The translations under genes were made by a program, and so were the position numbers. 64,000 nt of DNA from Sphagnum magellanicum (lineage: Eukaryota > Streptophyta > Sphagnopsida > Sphagnales > Sphagnaceae), in assembly GCA_021904315.1 (NCBI GenBank), contig CM038912.1, forward strand, positions 15,525,061 through 15,589,060, read 5' to 3'. The stretch's first letter is position 1, and each line of letters begins with the position of its first letter. Below the pieces are notes generated by a model. That model saw nothing but the letters and a program-made list of their open reading frames with translations, was not told where the DNA came from and ran no database searches. Of the stretch, positions 49,621 through 62,115 are shown piece after piece.

Positions 49621-52600
49621 GTGGCTAAAGCTCATTGAACTTTCTATGGCTATGGTCTTGGGGAGTGTGGAGGATAAAAGATGTTCCTTTACTTTGTCTT
49701 TCATTAAAAACAAGTTGAGAAACCAACTTACCATGCACTTGGACTTGGTAATGTGAATGTATGCACAATTTTTTTACTTTTGAAAGAAATTTCCATTTTT
49801 CATAGCCATGGGATCATGGACACAAAAGAAGGTTCAAAAGGTGATAGAACAATAGCAAACATTGCTTCTACAACAAAATCTGTTACCCAATTTTCTTAAC
49901 CTTTTATTTTGTTTCAAAAAGTTTCTTTTATTGCTAGTTCTGGTATGCATTTGTTGTTATGTTTTTGTTTTGGTGGTGATCAAGTGTTGCTATTGGATTA
50001 TTAATTTTTGTTTTTTTTGTAGGCCTCTTGTTGTAATGAGCATGATCCATTTGAATTGAAGTTCAATTCCCTCAAGAGATTTTGCCTCTAAATTTTATCT
50101 TTTAAATTTCCACTTGCTTGTGTTTTTGGATGTTCATTTTCTATTTTGTTTTCTTGCCATTATTTTACTTGTAGGAGCATGTGGTTGCTTCCAAAATTGA
50201 GAGTAACAACAACCTTTTAACCAACAACCTTCTAGCATAAAAAACACAAAATAACCATATTTTTGCCCAAAAAATGGTGAGATAATTGATTTTCTTTACA
50301 TAACCCTAGATTAGAAAGCCCTAGCCACCTTGGCTACCATTGAAAATCATTAACAAACCATGCATTGGAGATGCTTCAAATGTATTTGTTCATTTTCATT
50401 TATGTCAATTTCATTACATGTGTTTTTGCCTTTTTCTCATTTATGTTGCATGTTTTAAAATCTCACAAACACTTTGATTACCACACAACTCAAAATGTAG
50501 ACTCCACCTTTAAGCAAAATAGCCAAAAATGTTTAGAAAAATTAATCATTAGTTATGAATACATTGTTTAAACTTGATATTGGAACTACATGTTTACAAT
50601 TTAATTTTAGGAACATAAATCTTGTTGCATTTCAATACTAAATGATAAAAAGTTGCATAAAAAGATAAGAAATGATAAATTGTGTTTTTCAAATTATGAA
50701 AGGCATTGTGACAAGTTGGACTAGTACCTTCCATGATTTGGAAGGCACTTTGTCAACTTTTGACAAATAATTAACCTACAAATACAACCCAAATTTTTTT
50801 TTGATTTTTAATTGAAGGTGAAGGCCATATTATGTTTTCAATAACATTAAAAAAAATTGTGGATGCTTTAGAACGTTGATATTTCAATAATCTAAACTTC
50901 ATGACTAATTTTTTAACAATTTAAGTAACTTAATGAATATTAAAAACATGCATAAAATTATCATTTCATTTATATTTTTCAACACTAACCATAATGTATT
51001 GGAATCTTTCAAAATGTTTATAATCAATAAAACTACATGTAAAATCATGTTACAAAATTCATGCCCACTTGGCTCCTTGTTTATTTTGTCATGCCGTCTT
51101 TGATGTTATTCACAAAGTTTAAGAAATTAATGACCAAACAATGAAACTCGACACGGGATTCACAAATTAAGGACCATTCACAAATTTTGTTTTAAATTAT
51201 GGGTTGACCAACTTAAGTCTATGTTTCATGGGTTTTATAAGTTATAAGATTGTAAGGTTATAGGCCTTAGATTTTAAAGTTTTAGGTTTATGGTCCAGTT
51301 TTTTGGTTTTAGAGTTTGAATTTAAGATTTAGGTTCTGGGGTTTCAAGGTTTAACTTTAAAGATTTTCGTTTTGGGATTTTTGGGATTTGGGTTTATTCT
51401 TATTGTTTTGGGGTTGGGGTGTTAAAAGGATGACCACCCCAGAGCGGTAAATTTTGTTTTTTATTAAATATTGTTGAAGGATAGTGCATATCCTACTACT
51501 CTATGATCAAAATGGCCTAAAATGTTGTGGTCATTTTAACATTTAAAAAAAAAAATCTTGTCATGAATTTGGTTAGTGGCTATTATTGGTGCAAATGTAA
51601 AGGTGCAAATGGTTCTTTCACTATTTAATTGATTTTGTGTGTGTTTGTGGGTAAGGACATTGGGCATCATTAAACACCAACTTATTTTGATATAAAAATG
51701 TAGTTTGCTAATTTGGGATGGAGATGTTTTTATAATTTAGGTTTAAGGTGTAACTTTTAGAATTTATGTTATGAGGTTTAAGTTTATGAGTTAACTTTTT
51801 TTGGTGCAAGGTCTTTTTTTTGTTTCAGTTTAATTCTTGAAGCTTAGGTTTAAGGTTTATATGTTAGGTTTAAAGGTATGGTTTGTGCCTATGTAAAATG
51901 TTTAAGCTAGGTCTTTAGGTTAAGGATCATGGTTAAAGGTTAGGGATGATATTATTTTTACAAATCACACTTTATGGTTAAGGTTTGTGTATATATAAGG
52001 TCTAGATTAAAAATTAACTCTAAAAAGAAAAAGTCTTGATGTAGGTTAAATAGAGGGTAAGAATCTAAAATTTAAGATTTTACACAAAAATCTTCATGGG
52101 GATTATATAAAGAAGAGCTCTTCCCAAAATATTTCGCTTTCATTTTCATTTGAATGCAAGAGATGTTTTCATCAAGCTAAAAGACCATGTGCCTATTCTT
52201 GAAACGATGACAAAATGATTGAATATATAAATAAATAAGTTACCATGTTTTTTCAATGTGCATTTGTTACTTGCAACTCTAGGGACACTTTCAATGCATG
52301 TTAAATGGAGGAAGGGGGCAATCAATCCATGGATCAATTATTGGTATTCATGATGTACTGTTGGTCACAATGCAAATCACACCTCATTGTTCAAAAGTTT
52401 CACCAACTTCACTTTAATGATATATGATGAATTTTTTATAAAACAAATCCTGTGGTAAATTTACAATTGAGCCTACTTATTACATCTTTGTGATCTTCAA
52501 AGTTGTTGGTTAAAAGGTAGGTTTGATTTTGAAAGTTAGATTCAAAGTCAAAATTAGGATCATTGATCATTTTTGGGGGTTAAGGTGGGAGTTAAAATCA

Positions 52601-55360
52601 AATGTTTAGTTGTAAATTAGATTTAAAGTTCACGTGTTAAGTTTTGGAGCCAGTTTAAAGTTTTTCATTGCTTTTTAAGGTTGAATGAAAGTTAGGGTCA
52701 AATTTAAGGTTATCAAACCTCACTTTATAATTAGGGTTAAGGTCAAGTTTATGGTTATATACAAACTTTAATTTCAATGTTAAGGTTAGGACCAATATAA
52801 GGATTGTTTTTCGCATCATAAGGTTTGGGTTTAGGGATAACATCCATTGAAAGGTTTAAGGCAAAACTTAGGCCTAAGGTTAAAGCTTAAACCTAACTTG
52901 ATCATGTACCATAACAAGAGGGCAAAAACAAGATAAAATAAAGATTTTGCTTACCTTCATAGTATACTTTGAAAACTAATAAATATAATAATGAAACCCA
53001 TTATGAAATTATTATTCATTGAATTTTCTACTTGAATGATCAATTTTTTTTCTTCATTATTATTCAAATTTCACATTTTAAAAGTAAAATTTTGTAGTTT
53101 TTTGAAATACAAATATTTATGAAATTTATATTTTGTAATGTGGTAGTTTGATAAAATATGTGTCAAATATGTTCTATAAAAAAATTATAAAATATGTGGC
53201 TCTCTAAATAAAAATTTATCATTTATTTGTTGGGACATGTTTTATTTACTTTAAAAATTTAATTGCTTCTAATTTTTTGAAATTAAATTTAAGTATAAAT
53301 GTAATAAATGCAATGAAGGGTTTTTTTATCACATTTCACCCATTTTGATGTTATTTTTTTGATTTCATATGCAAGGCACTGGATAAAAACAAAATAATAA
53401 TAATTTGGGGTCTTTTTTATAATGTTTTTGTCCAAAGGAAACTTTAATCATATTCAACAAGTTGTCAAATTTGACCTTTGAACAATTTGTTTCAACTTTA
53501 TTTTGTATATGAAGTACTACAATGCAAGCATGTATGATGCATTTATTTGGAAAATTGGTTTACATCAATTAACTATTGCTTTTCACATTAGTCATGCATT
53601 TGCAAATGAAATTTGAAGGCTTGTGAACCTAGGGAAAAGGTAAAGCACACAAGGTTTAGTTTAATGGCCAAGGACAACATTATGCCAAAAAAATGGATTT
53701 ATGACTAGTATTATTTGATCACATGATTACGTTGTAATAATGTAGTTGAATAAGACTTGTTTATGGCAATTTGTAATCATGTAGTTGAATAGCACAAGTT
53801 ATACATTTTTGGTGTAATGAAAATCTATTCAATGAGTAACATTGTGATTTTGGACCACAATGGTTTGTTCATCTACTTTGACATTAGTTATTTAAAAAGT
53901 CCTACCATGATGTGAACATTCTTTTGCATTATAACATTTATAGATATAGTGTTAAAAATTTGCATACCACACAATAATTTCTTAGAATATTTGTTGCAAT
54001 TCAAGGTGCATGTGACATGAAATGATCATTATGTAAAAGATAGGGAGACGTGAGTTGATGCATGATGTTAATCATGCTATAGTTAGAACCCACAACAAAA
54101 TGAATGTCAAGTATATAATGTATGTAGAGAAAAATAGTTAACGACTTACAAAAAAATGGAATGTTTCATGAATAAATTCAATTTACCTGAATCAAGATAT
54201 ACACATATATTTTGAGTTTCAAAACTTTACTTACTAACTTTTTCCACAAGAGATGCATGTGGACCTCACATATGAGGTGATTAATGATCACAATTCAAAT
54301 CCATCATCTAAGTACACATGGTTGGCATGTGATATTCTAACTATGTTCAAAATTGCCCTAACCTTTGTTCAAAATTCCTCTTCTATTATCAATCCTAACT
54401 CCTTAGTTATTTTCACATTGTTAATTTATCCTATATTTAGGATTCCTCTCATAGTTAATTTCCGTCTCGTTAGCCAAGAAAACATCATGGATATTGAAGG
54501 TGGATGAAAATTGGGATGCCATTGTTGCCATGTTCCAAAATTGCATTTGTAATATCTTGACCTTGGGTATTTGCCTCTCACTTGAAGCTATGTGGGTTTA
54601 AGGTTCAAAGAGGCATTAAGAACAATTTTAGTTGTAAATTTTTTTGCTTTTGAGGAACTAAAACTAGGAGAGGATGCTTGAGATGTAAGCATGCACCATT
54701 AATCAAACTTTATCATCTTTTCAAAAAAAATTTCATTGGATGGCCGTTTGTTGCTTTCAAAAGTTCCAACATTTCATCACATTGCAATGTTATTTTTTCA
54801 AATCCTTCCTAGATCCCTCTTTGTTTGAATTGCTCATCTTTGATTCCTCCAAAGTTTCATATGCAAACATCCCTTGAATGTTTCTTTTGCAAATTACATT
54901 TTTGGGGTAAGTTGCTTAGTAATCAATGTAAATTGCCTCCACATCGTACCAAGAATAAGCTATGTCATTTATATTTTACTTTTACCATAGATTGCAGAGT
55001 GTTAGTTGCACCTGATACTATTATCATGTTGAAATGTAAAAATTCCACAATTTGTTAATGAACTTTGCTTTTCCAGGGGACTTTAACTTTGTGCACGTGT
55101 GATCATCATAGGCATGTGATGATGACACTCGCATTTAAACAACATTGGGACATGTGAACACCAAGTTGCCACACCTAGGAGCACTCACAAGGGAAGATAA
55201 AGACACATTCACACTTTCAAACCATATTCACACACATCACAAAGGTTTATCCACCTTTATAAAACCATAAAACCATAAGAGAATTTAGGATCATTGCCAT
55301 TATAAAGGTATGTCATGCTTTGCAAAAGTTAGACACCACATTAAAAAGGTCTATCTTATT
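49621..55360. other. Gene-poor AT-rich DNA with degenerate TTTAAGG-type repeats
   Basis: No gene supported. Between about 51,230 and 52,900 the + strand is dense in variants of TTTAAGGT, TTAGGTT and GGTTAAGG, resembling a worn-down telomere-like or minisatellite array. The 91- and 77-residue frames elsewhere have no motif. Confidence 0.5.
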
Positions 55361-55369
55361 TTACAAAAG

Positions 55370-55715
55370 TCACAAAACCATAAAAGAATATGATTACCAC
55401 CATTTTTGAATTTGTCATGGCCCACATAGGTCACAAAATTATAAAATAAAAGGATCACCACCATTACAAAGGTCTATGGCCTACATAGTTCACAAAACCA
55501 TAAGAGATGAAGATCACCACAATTTTTGAGTTTGTGATGGCCTGCCAAGGCCATAAAACCACCATGGAAGGAAATCACCACCAATTTTGGGTTGACCATG
55601 GTTTACAAGGTCATAAAACCATTTGAGAATATCACCACCAATTTTGGGTTGACCATGGCTTACAATGTCATAAAACCATTTGAGAATATCACCACCAATT
55701 TTGGGTTTGTCATGT
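55370..55715. repeat. Minisatellite, ~60-base unit, at least five copies
   Basis: Units carry CATAAAACCAT, then AGAATATCACCACCAATTTT, then GGGTTGACCATGG-TTACAA. The last copies (from about 55,580) are almost identical. Earlier ones (55,370-55,560) have drifted, giving a gradient of divergence. The frame near 55,592-55,846 is a product of the repeat. Confidence 0.85.
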
Positions 55716-56344
55716 TACATTCGACAATTTCAAATGCATGCCATTCAAGACTTTCACCCACAACTTTATACCAAGCTCTATCTATTTACTTAACATCTAG
55801 ATGCCAAAACATTAGAAAGTTTTTATGTAGGCATGACAAAATATGACCTATGACAATGACATCATTAAAAGTTGGCATAAAGTTTTCATAAATCTAAAAT
55901 TTTAGCATTATTTTTGTAGGTTGAGGTTTAGGGAACAAGGTGATAAAACCTTTGGCCTTTGTTGAGGGTGAAGTTCAAAGCATTGGAGGGATCTTGTTAA
56001 CCAAACACTAGTTACAACTTGTACAAATTTACACAAATTGTTGAAGAAAATGGAAAAAACCATGCAATGATAGGAGGAAGGTTTCTTAAAGGATCATGTC
56101 ATGTGTGTAATAAGCTTAAAAGACCTCTTCCCAAGTAGTAAACCAATTGACTTCATCACTCTTTCATTCTTTATAAATAATTCAAATGTGAAGAAAATTC
56201 TAAACCTCATTTCTTGAATTCTAAACTTTGGATTGAACCTCTCTGCATGAAATTCAAACTTGACATTGCCCATTTCCCTTTAGCATTGTTGCTTTGCCTA
56301 CCAATCCCTGTTGCACAAGGCAAAACTCCAACCTCTACTAATGC

Positions 56345-56550
56345 TCCTTTTATGCATTAAGAATCCCTTTCTGATCTTTAATTTGCTCTTATGGATGTCC
56401 CATAACTCAATGCACCTTTCTTATCTTCTCTTACAACAAATGTAATGCCCTACCCACAATCCTTTTTTGATCTCTTTGCTCTTGTGAACATCCCATATCT
56501 CAATGCACCTCTCTTATTTTTTCTTACAACAAATGCATGTCCTATCAATG
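56345..56550. repeat. Direct duplication, ~105-base unit
   Basis: Two adjacent copies share TTGCTCTT-TG-A-TCCCATA-CTCAATGCACCT, then CTTAT-TTCTTACAACAAATG. Start points are about 56,350 and 56,458. Confidence 0.7.
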
Positions 56551-58151
56551 TTTCTTCTTTCACAACACAAATTTGAGTTCAACGTGAAAACATGACACTT
56601 GGGCTCTTGCAAAGTTCACATGAAATGGAGTTTTTGTAATAAACATGTTAATTTAGGACCAAACTAGTTTAAACTTGACTTTTAATGTAAAACGAGTTTT
56701 GGGTCCTTGTTGGATCATGGTGTATTTTTCATTTTGATTTGCTTATTTTAACTTTGTTTCAATCACACATGGGGTTTTAGTGCCCAACAGATAATTGTAA
56801 TATAAAAAGATTATATCACAATTATCTGTAAAAGTTATTATCATTGAGTTCCACAAGTGAGGTTTAGGATTTTCTTCACATCAAAGAAACTAAACTTTAC
56901 AAATCAACTTCAATAATCGAAGGACTATTAGGACTAAAGGCCAAAGATTGAAGCTTTACTTTTGACAAGGTCAAGAGTTTTGATTTCCATTCATTCAAAA
57001 TTTCATGTACCTTGGTCCCCTCATGATCTCTTATCGTTCAAGAACAAATTTGTTAAAACCTTTTAGTAATAAAATCTTGAAATGATAAATCATTCAAAAA
57101 ATCATTCAAAACAATTCAATTTGAAATTGTACATTAAAATAATGATTAGATTAGTTCAAATTAAATGGAAAAAGTAATGATTAAAAAAGCTTTGGAAATT
57201 GGAACAAGCACAAACATTATTTGAAATTAACAAAAAGGTTCAATTTTTTTTCATTATTTTCATATTAAAATAAAATCTTGATCTAGAAATTGCAAATTTT
57301 CAAGTCACTAGTGGGGGAGACCAAAAATTTTCATTTTTTGAAAGAAGACATACCATGATGGAAAATAGGTTCTAAATTACATTATCATTAAAATTACATC
57401 CATTTAGCGGATTCAAGAAATGGAAAATTTACAAAATGTGATCCCATTCTAAAACTTAACTTAGGAGGATGAAAAAATACTTCAATTATTCAATGGATTC
57501 AAGACATTGAAAATGTACCAAACGGTACTCAATTTAAACCCTAGTTCAAACCAGGTGGAATTCATTTAAAGTGAGAAGCATACAAAATCAATTCTTAGTG
57601 CTATAGTTGGTAATTTTTTTTATGAAAACTTATTTTTGACACAAGAAATAATAACTAATTTTTATCTCTATAAACAAACATTCTATGGAAACAAAAAAAT
57701 AAATGAATTATGAAAGGTAGAACCTTCCATAATGAAAAAGCATAGCAAAATACAAAGGAGGACAAAAGTAAAAGGAAAAGACGAATACTCCATGAGACAA
57801 ATAATTGATAAAATACTATGTAGACACTTCAAACATAATCATTATTTCATTTCCAATCAAGCCAAAATTAATACAACAAAAATTAATGATGCAATAATGA
57901 GTAATGTTATGAATGTCATTCATAAAATACTAAACTGTCACTTGAATCATGAATGACAAAACCCTAAACCTTGATATTGTTCATTTAATGACTTGATAAA
58001 TATTTCCCTTTGAATCTACAGGGGAACTTTTAAAGGTAAAACCAAAATCATAGATTCCTTCACACTATAGAATTGTCTGTAAAGTCACCTTGTATTTCAC
58101 CCCTATCCCCTTTGCTTTCACCCCCTATCCCCTCTTTTGGTGGTATCAGCA
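56551..58151. other. AT-rich intergenic DNA
   Basis: No gene supported. The 74-residue frame near 57,732 is Lys/Asn/Ile-rich, as expected by chance from AT-rich DNA. Confidence 0.5.
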
Positions 58152-58410
58152 AAGCAAGGAAATTTTATTAAATCTCAGTATGAGATGCTGAAAGTCAGCA
58201 TTTAATGCACAAGGTTTGAGAGTAATTGTAGTCATTGTACAGGGAGGAGCAATGAAAATATATGTAGCAGCAGTGAAAAGGAAAGATGAAACGAAACTCA
58301 GTTTACCACCAAAAATTGGTGGAAAACCTAGTTTGGGTCCCAGTTGTTTTGTTTTGTAAAGTTACCTGTTTGATGCCCTATTATGCCGAAACTGGCTGTT
58401 TTCGCCCTCT
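58152..58410 (+). repeat. Dispersed repeat, copy B (upstream of eL28 gene)
   Basis: Second copy of the repeat at 30,396-30,690, same orientation. It carries the same phrases, from CAAGGAAATTTTATTAAATC to CCCTATTATGCCGAAACTGG. It is slightly shorter, with a deletion after the TAGCAGCAGTGA segment. It ends about 600 bases before the telo-box array of the eL28 promoter. Confidence 0.8.
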
Positions 58411-58994
58411 AATTGCATGACGTTATGGATAACTGTAATATGCACTATATTTTAGAATTTAGCAAAACTATATTATTGCTCCTGTAATGAATTGGTAAAT
58501 TTTTTTCCTTTTGCATTTATGGGGAACTTTGAAAGGTAGAAATCACAAATACAAACCCTCACATATGAAATGCTCTAGATTTTGAATTTGGCAAAACCCT
58601 AAACCTTGTTGTTGGTCAAGTAATGACTTGGTAACTTTATTTTTTTGTATTTATAGGGTGCACTATATTTAAATTTTACATATTTAAAATTTCAGAAAGA
58701 TTTCTTCCATCTCCAAAAATTACAATTTAGCTCTGAGAGAGAAAAATATTTCATTCTATTTAAAATTAATAGACCAAATGAAAAGACAAAAAAAAGAGCA
58801 AACTGAAAGTACCTCCTGAGGGTCAGAAAGAGGGAGGTAGCTGGAAAGATAAAGAAGGGGGGAATTTTTTTTTACCTGACCTATTGTTGGCAAGGGAACT
58901 TTAGAGTTCTCCTCACTGGGGAACGTTTCCTCTGTTTAGTTCCCATTGCTATGGGAACAATGATTTATTGATTAGTCACTGATCAAAATTTTCA

Positions 58995-59200
58995 GTAAAA
59001 GATGCAGTCTACATCTTTAGGGTTAGGGTTTAGATGTAGGGTTAGGGTTTGGACCTTAGAAGGTTTTCGAATTTCGGTAAAAGATGCAGTCTACATCTTT
59101 AGGGTTAGGGTTTGGACTTCAGAAAGTTTTCGAATTTCGGTAAAAGATGCAGTCTACATCTTTAGGGTTAGGGTTTAGATGTAGGGTTAGGGTTTGGACC
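58995..59200 (+). promoter_or_regulatory. Triplicated telo-box promoter array of the eL28 gene
   Basis: A 20-base phrase, TAAAAGATGCAGTCTACATC, recurs at about 58,996, 59,078 and 59,141. Each is followed by TTTAGGGTTAGGGTTT. Copies 1 and 3 have a second telo-box segment (GTAGGGTTAGGGTTTGGACC) that copy 2 lacks, explaining the 82- then 63-base spacing. Telo-boxes (AAACCCTAA or reverse) are known promoter elements of plant ribosomal protein genes. The array ends about 280 bases before the start codon at 59,478. Confidence 0.75.
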
Positions 59201-59477
59201 TCAGACTGTTGTCGTTTGTTTGTTTGCGCAGTCGCTTTGATCGATGCCTTTCTCGGTGTTGCAAGTGCACGCACACGTCCCATCTCCGCTGCTCTCACCG
59301 TCAGAGGTTGTTCCAACCTCTGGATGTGCTTTGCTATCTGTTTTCTCTGCGGACTTCATTCTGTGGTTAAAACCATTTTTTTTTTTTGCTTCCTATTTTA
59401 GCGTTTTAAGAGCTTGTGTTGGCCAAGGAGGGAAGAGTTGAGACTCACGAGTGATCAACGTGTTTTGGTTTTTAGGG

Positions 59478-60601
59478 ATGGCAGCGTCCACAGATTTGGT
59501 TTGGTTGCTGGTGAAGAATAACAATAAGTTCCTCGTGAAGAGGAATGGCAACAGCAATGCCTCAGTGACTTTCAGCTCTGAGCCCAACAATTTGTACAAT
59601 CTCAACAGCTTTAAGTACTCAGGTACATAGCTCTCCATTTCAGTCAAGACTTTGAGCATATAGTAGCAATGGTGACATTATTGTGCAGTTTCACCTGTCC
59701 CACAAGATGGAAACTGAGTAAATCCATTAGGGTGCTTCACTCGCCAGAAACAGTTGTTGCCTGAGATTGGATGATGATGATGATGGTGTTGGTGGGGATG
59801 GATGTTCAGGGCTGGCAAACAAAAAGACAATAGCATTGGAAGCAGGGGAGGGCCTATCAGTGGTGTTGGCCACAACCAAGACCAAGAAGGCTAACAAGCC
59901 TTCAAGTCTGGTGCACCGATCACATTTGAAGAAGGATTTCCGCAAGATGGCAAAGACTGTTGTTAATCAGGTGCAAATTCTACACCCTGCTTTTCTTTCA
60001 GTAAACGCTTTGTACTTCTCAGGTCACCTGATTGAGACTTTTCGGAAAATTTCTCACGGGAGGGATTGAGCTGCTACAGTAGTAATCCTGGAAGAGACAT
60101 GAGTAAAGTCCATCTGAACTGTACTTAGTTCTCAGGGTTTGATGTCAAGGTTCTCAGCTAATGACATGCAGGAGTTCTCCATCTACAGCTTGTTAAGAGC
60201 AAAGAGATAAACACCCAATGAGCTTTCTAGGCTGTACGAGTTTGGTACTGGTGACTTGGAGCTGCTGTATGGTGTATACTTGGGTGTAGGGTTTGGCAAG
60301 AGGAGGATGCACCAAAATGAGGGGGTTTTGTAAAGTTCATCAAAGGTTGTTTGGTTCCTAGTCTGATACTAGTTCTTCTCATTCACCTTTCACTAAGCAA
60401 TTAGTAAAGCTGCCTCGCATCCAGAGAAGATTTAATGGAAAGGAATGGTATGTTGGTATGCAGGTTGTAACAAATGGTTATAGGCCAGATCTCAAGGCAG
60501 CAGCACTTGCCAGGCTCAGTGCAGTGCACAAAAGCCTGCGAGTGGCTAAAAGGGGCTCTACAAAGAAGGTCTCCAAGTCTAGGAAGACTTCTAGCAAGTG
60601 A
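59478..60601 (+). CDS. RPL28: 60S ribosomal protein L28 (eL28)
   Basis: Three exons: 59478-59622, 59810-59970 and 60464-60601. They join in phase with GT-AG introns to give 147 residues, close to the plant eL28 length. Recognised blocks: [112 protein letters not shown], then a Lys/Ser-rich basic tail. eL28 is a protein of the large cytosolic ribosomal subunit and binds rRNA. The ATG follows TTTTTAGGG at 59,471-59,477, so the leader may end in an intron acceptor at about 59,475, a common arrangement for ribosomal protein genes. The upstream telo-boxes support coordinated control with other ribosomal genes. The gene appears intact. Confidence 0.95.
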
Positions 60602-61180
60602 GACAATTGATGGGAGGAATTTTAGGCTTTATTGGCAGCAACAGCAAGAGGTGGTGGAATATATGACCTGCATTTAGGTGTTTGTGTATCTTGACATTTT
60701 GTGTCCTCTCTGAAAGTGTATTTGGAAACAGGAAATGTGGGTCTTTCCCTGACTTTGCTGTTCAGAGGCCTTTTTCTTTTTCATCTTCATTCTTATTTGT
60801 TCCTTCTGCTGCTGCTGAATGCTGATTAAGTTTCTTCGCTTGGGAGGACATAATTTCACTTATAACTTTGGACTTAATGTTTGAAGAGGGTACATAAGTT
60901 TGCTGGCACAGACACATGAGAGTCTTCATAACAGAACCACAAACCTGGATACTGAAATGGGACCTGATCAGCTTGATTCTGACTTCTAAAAACCCTTGAA
61001 AATCAAGGAAGCTCATAAAGAAAGCTTCTTGAACCAAAAAGCAACAGCCAGAATTTTTTCTGCACATTGAATCTGCATTGAATTTGAGCTGTGGATTTTT
61101 GCACCATTGTATGGCACTTAGCCACAGATTTTTCTTGCAAAAATTGTGGAGATTCAGGTAAGGCTTCTCTCTGTGCAAAG
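60602..61180. other. eL28 3' flank, no gene
   Basis: Probable 3' untranslated region and spacer. The minus-strand frames at 60,762-61,245 carry no motif. Confidence 0.5.
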
Positions 61181-61183
61181 AAT

Positions 61184-61545
61184 TGCACCTCTGTGCTTGG
61201 ATTGTCTCTTCTTCGTTGCATGGATTCTTGGCTCTTCTTCTTCATTTTGTATTCTTGCTCTTCTTCTTCTTTGCATGCAGAGAAAATTGCACTGCTATGC
61301 TTGGATTCTTACACTTCTTTGCATGCAGAGAAAGGATTGCACTGCTATGCTTGGATTCTTACACTTCTTTGCATGCAGAGAAAGGATTGCACTGCTAGTA
61401 TGCTTGGATTCTTGCTCTTCTTTGTTGCATACAGAGCAGTGTCATTTGTGGTTGAATTGCACTTCTGTGCTTGGATTCTTGCTCTTTTTCTTTGCATGCA
61501 GAGAAAGAATTGCACTGCTATACTTGGATTCTTGTTCTACTTCAA
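61184..61545 (+). repeat. Minisatellite with ~50-base unit and CATGCA motif
   Basis: Two exact 50-base copies start at about 61,291 and 61,341. Diverged or expanded copies start near 61,184, 61,391, 61,461 and 61,514. Each unit includes TGCTTGGATTCTT, a pyrimidine run and TTCTTTGCATGCAGAGAAA. TGCATGCA is the RY/Sph motif, and the pyrimidine run plus GCAG also looks like a splice acceptor. All three + frames stay open across it because of composition, so the 138-181 residue frames are not considered genes. Confidence 0.8.
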
Positions 61546-62115
61546 AAGGCTCACAAAGCCATGTCATTCATTGGAAAGAAAGCAGTGCCTTTCTTTGCAT
61601 ATTTGACAAGTTCAGTTCTGAGAGCAAGGATCTAAACTATCACATGCACTTTTCTAATGGTTTTCAGACTGTAGCATCATCCTCTGCTTGATCAACATAT
61701 AACTCACAAACTGTTGTTTGATCACCAGCAGTCTTGAAGTCTCTCATGTGACAGAGTCGTGAAGCCAAGTTGAAATGCAAAGGATCCTGGTTTATACTGT
61801 GAGAGATGGATCCAGCTTTTTTGTCTTTTTCTTGCCTGGGAACTTTTCAATGTAATCTCAGCTGCAGGAGAACAACAAAACTAATCATTGCTTCTCTGAA
61901 ATTTGAATCCATCAAGAAGATGGGATTGAGTTATCAACAAAGAAAGGCAACTGTGGACAGCAAAGCACTCATGCTGAATAGATAATGGAATTAGTTAAAC
62001 AAAACATGTTTCAAGATATCATGCCCCTCTGCAAAAAGCTAATTTTTGCTACTATCATAGTGGTGGTGATGCAGGAGATCATGACGATTGTCACAGCCAA
62101 CAGAAATGTTATTGC
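61546..62115. other. Spacer, 3' flank of the 62-63 kb gene
   Basis: No gene supported. Probably contains the 3' untranslated part of the minus-strand gene that stops at 62,116. Confidence 0.5.

Noticed and set aside
51230-52900. Possible long telomere-like array
   Set aside because: Units are too irregular to call TTTAGGG; only a tendency to TTTAAGG and TTAGG words is visible.
61091-61691. Two overlapping + strand frames of 171 and 181 residues
   Set aside because: They run through the 50-base minisatellite in several frames at once, so openness reflects the repeat, not coding.
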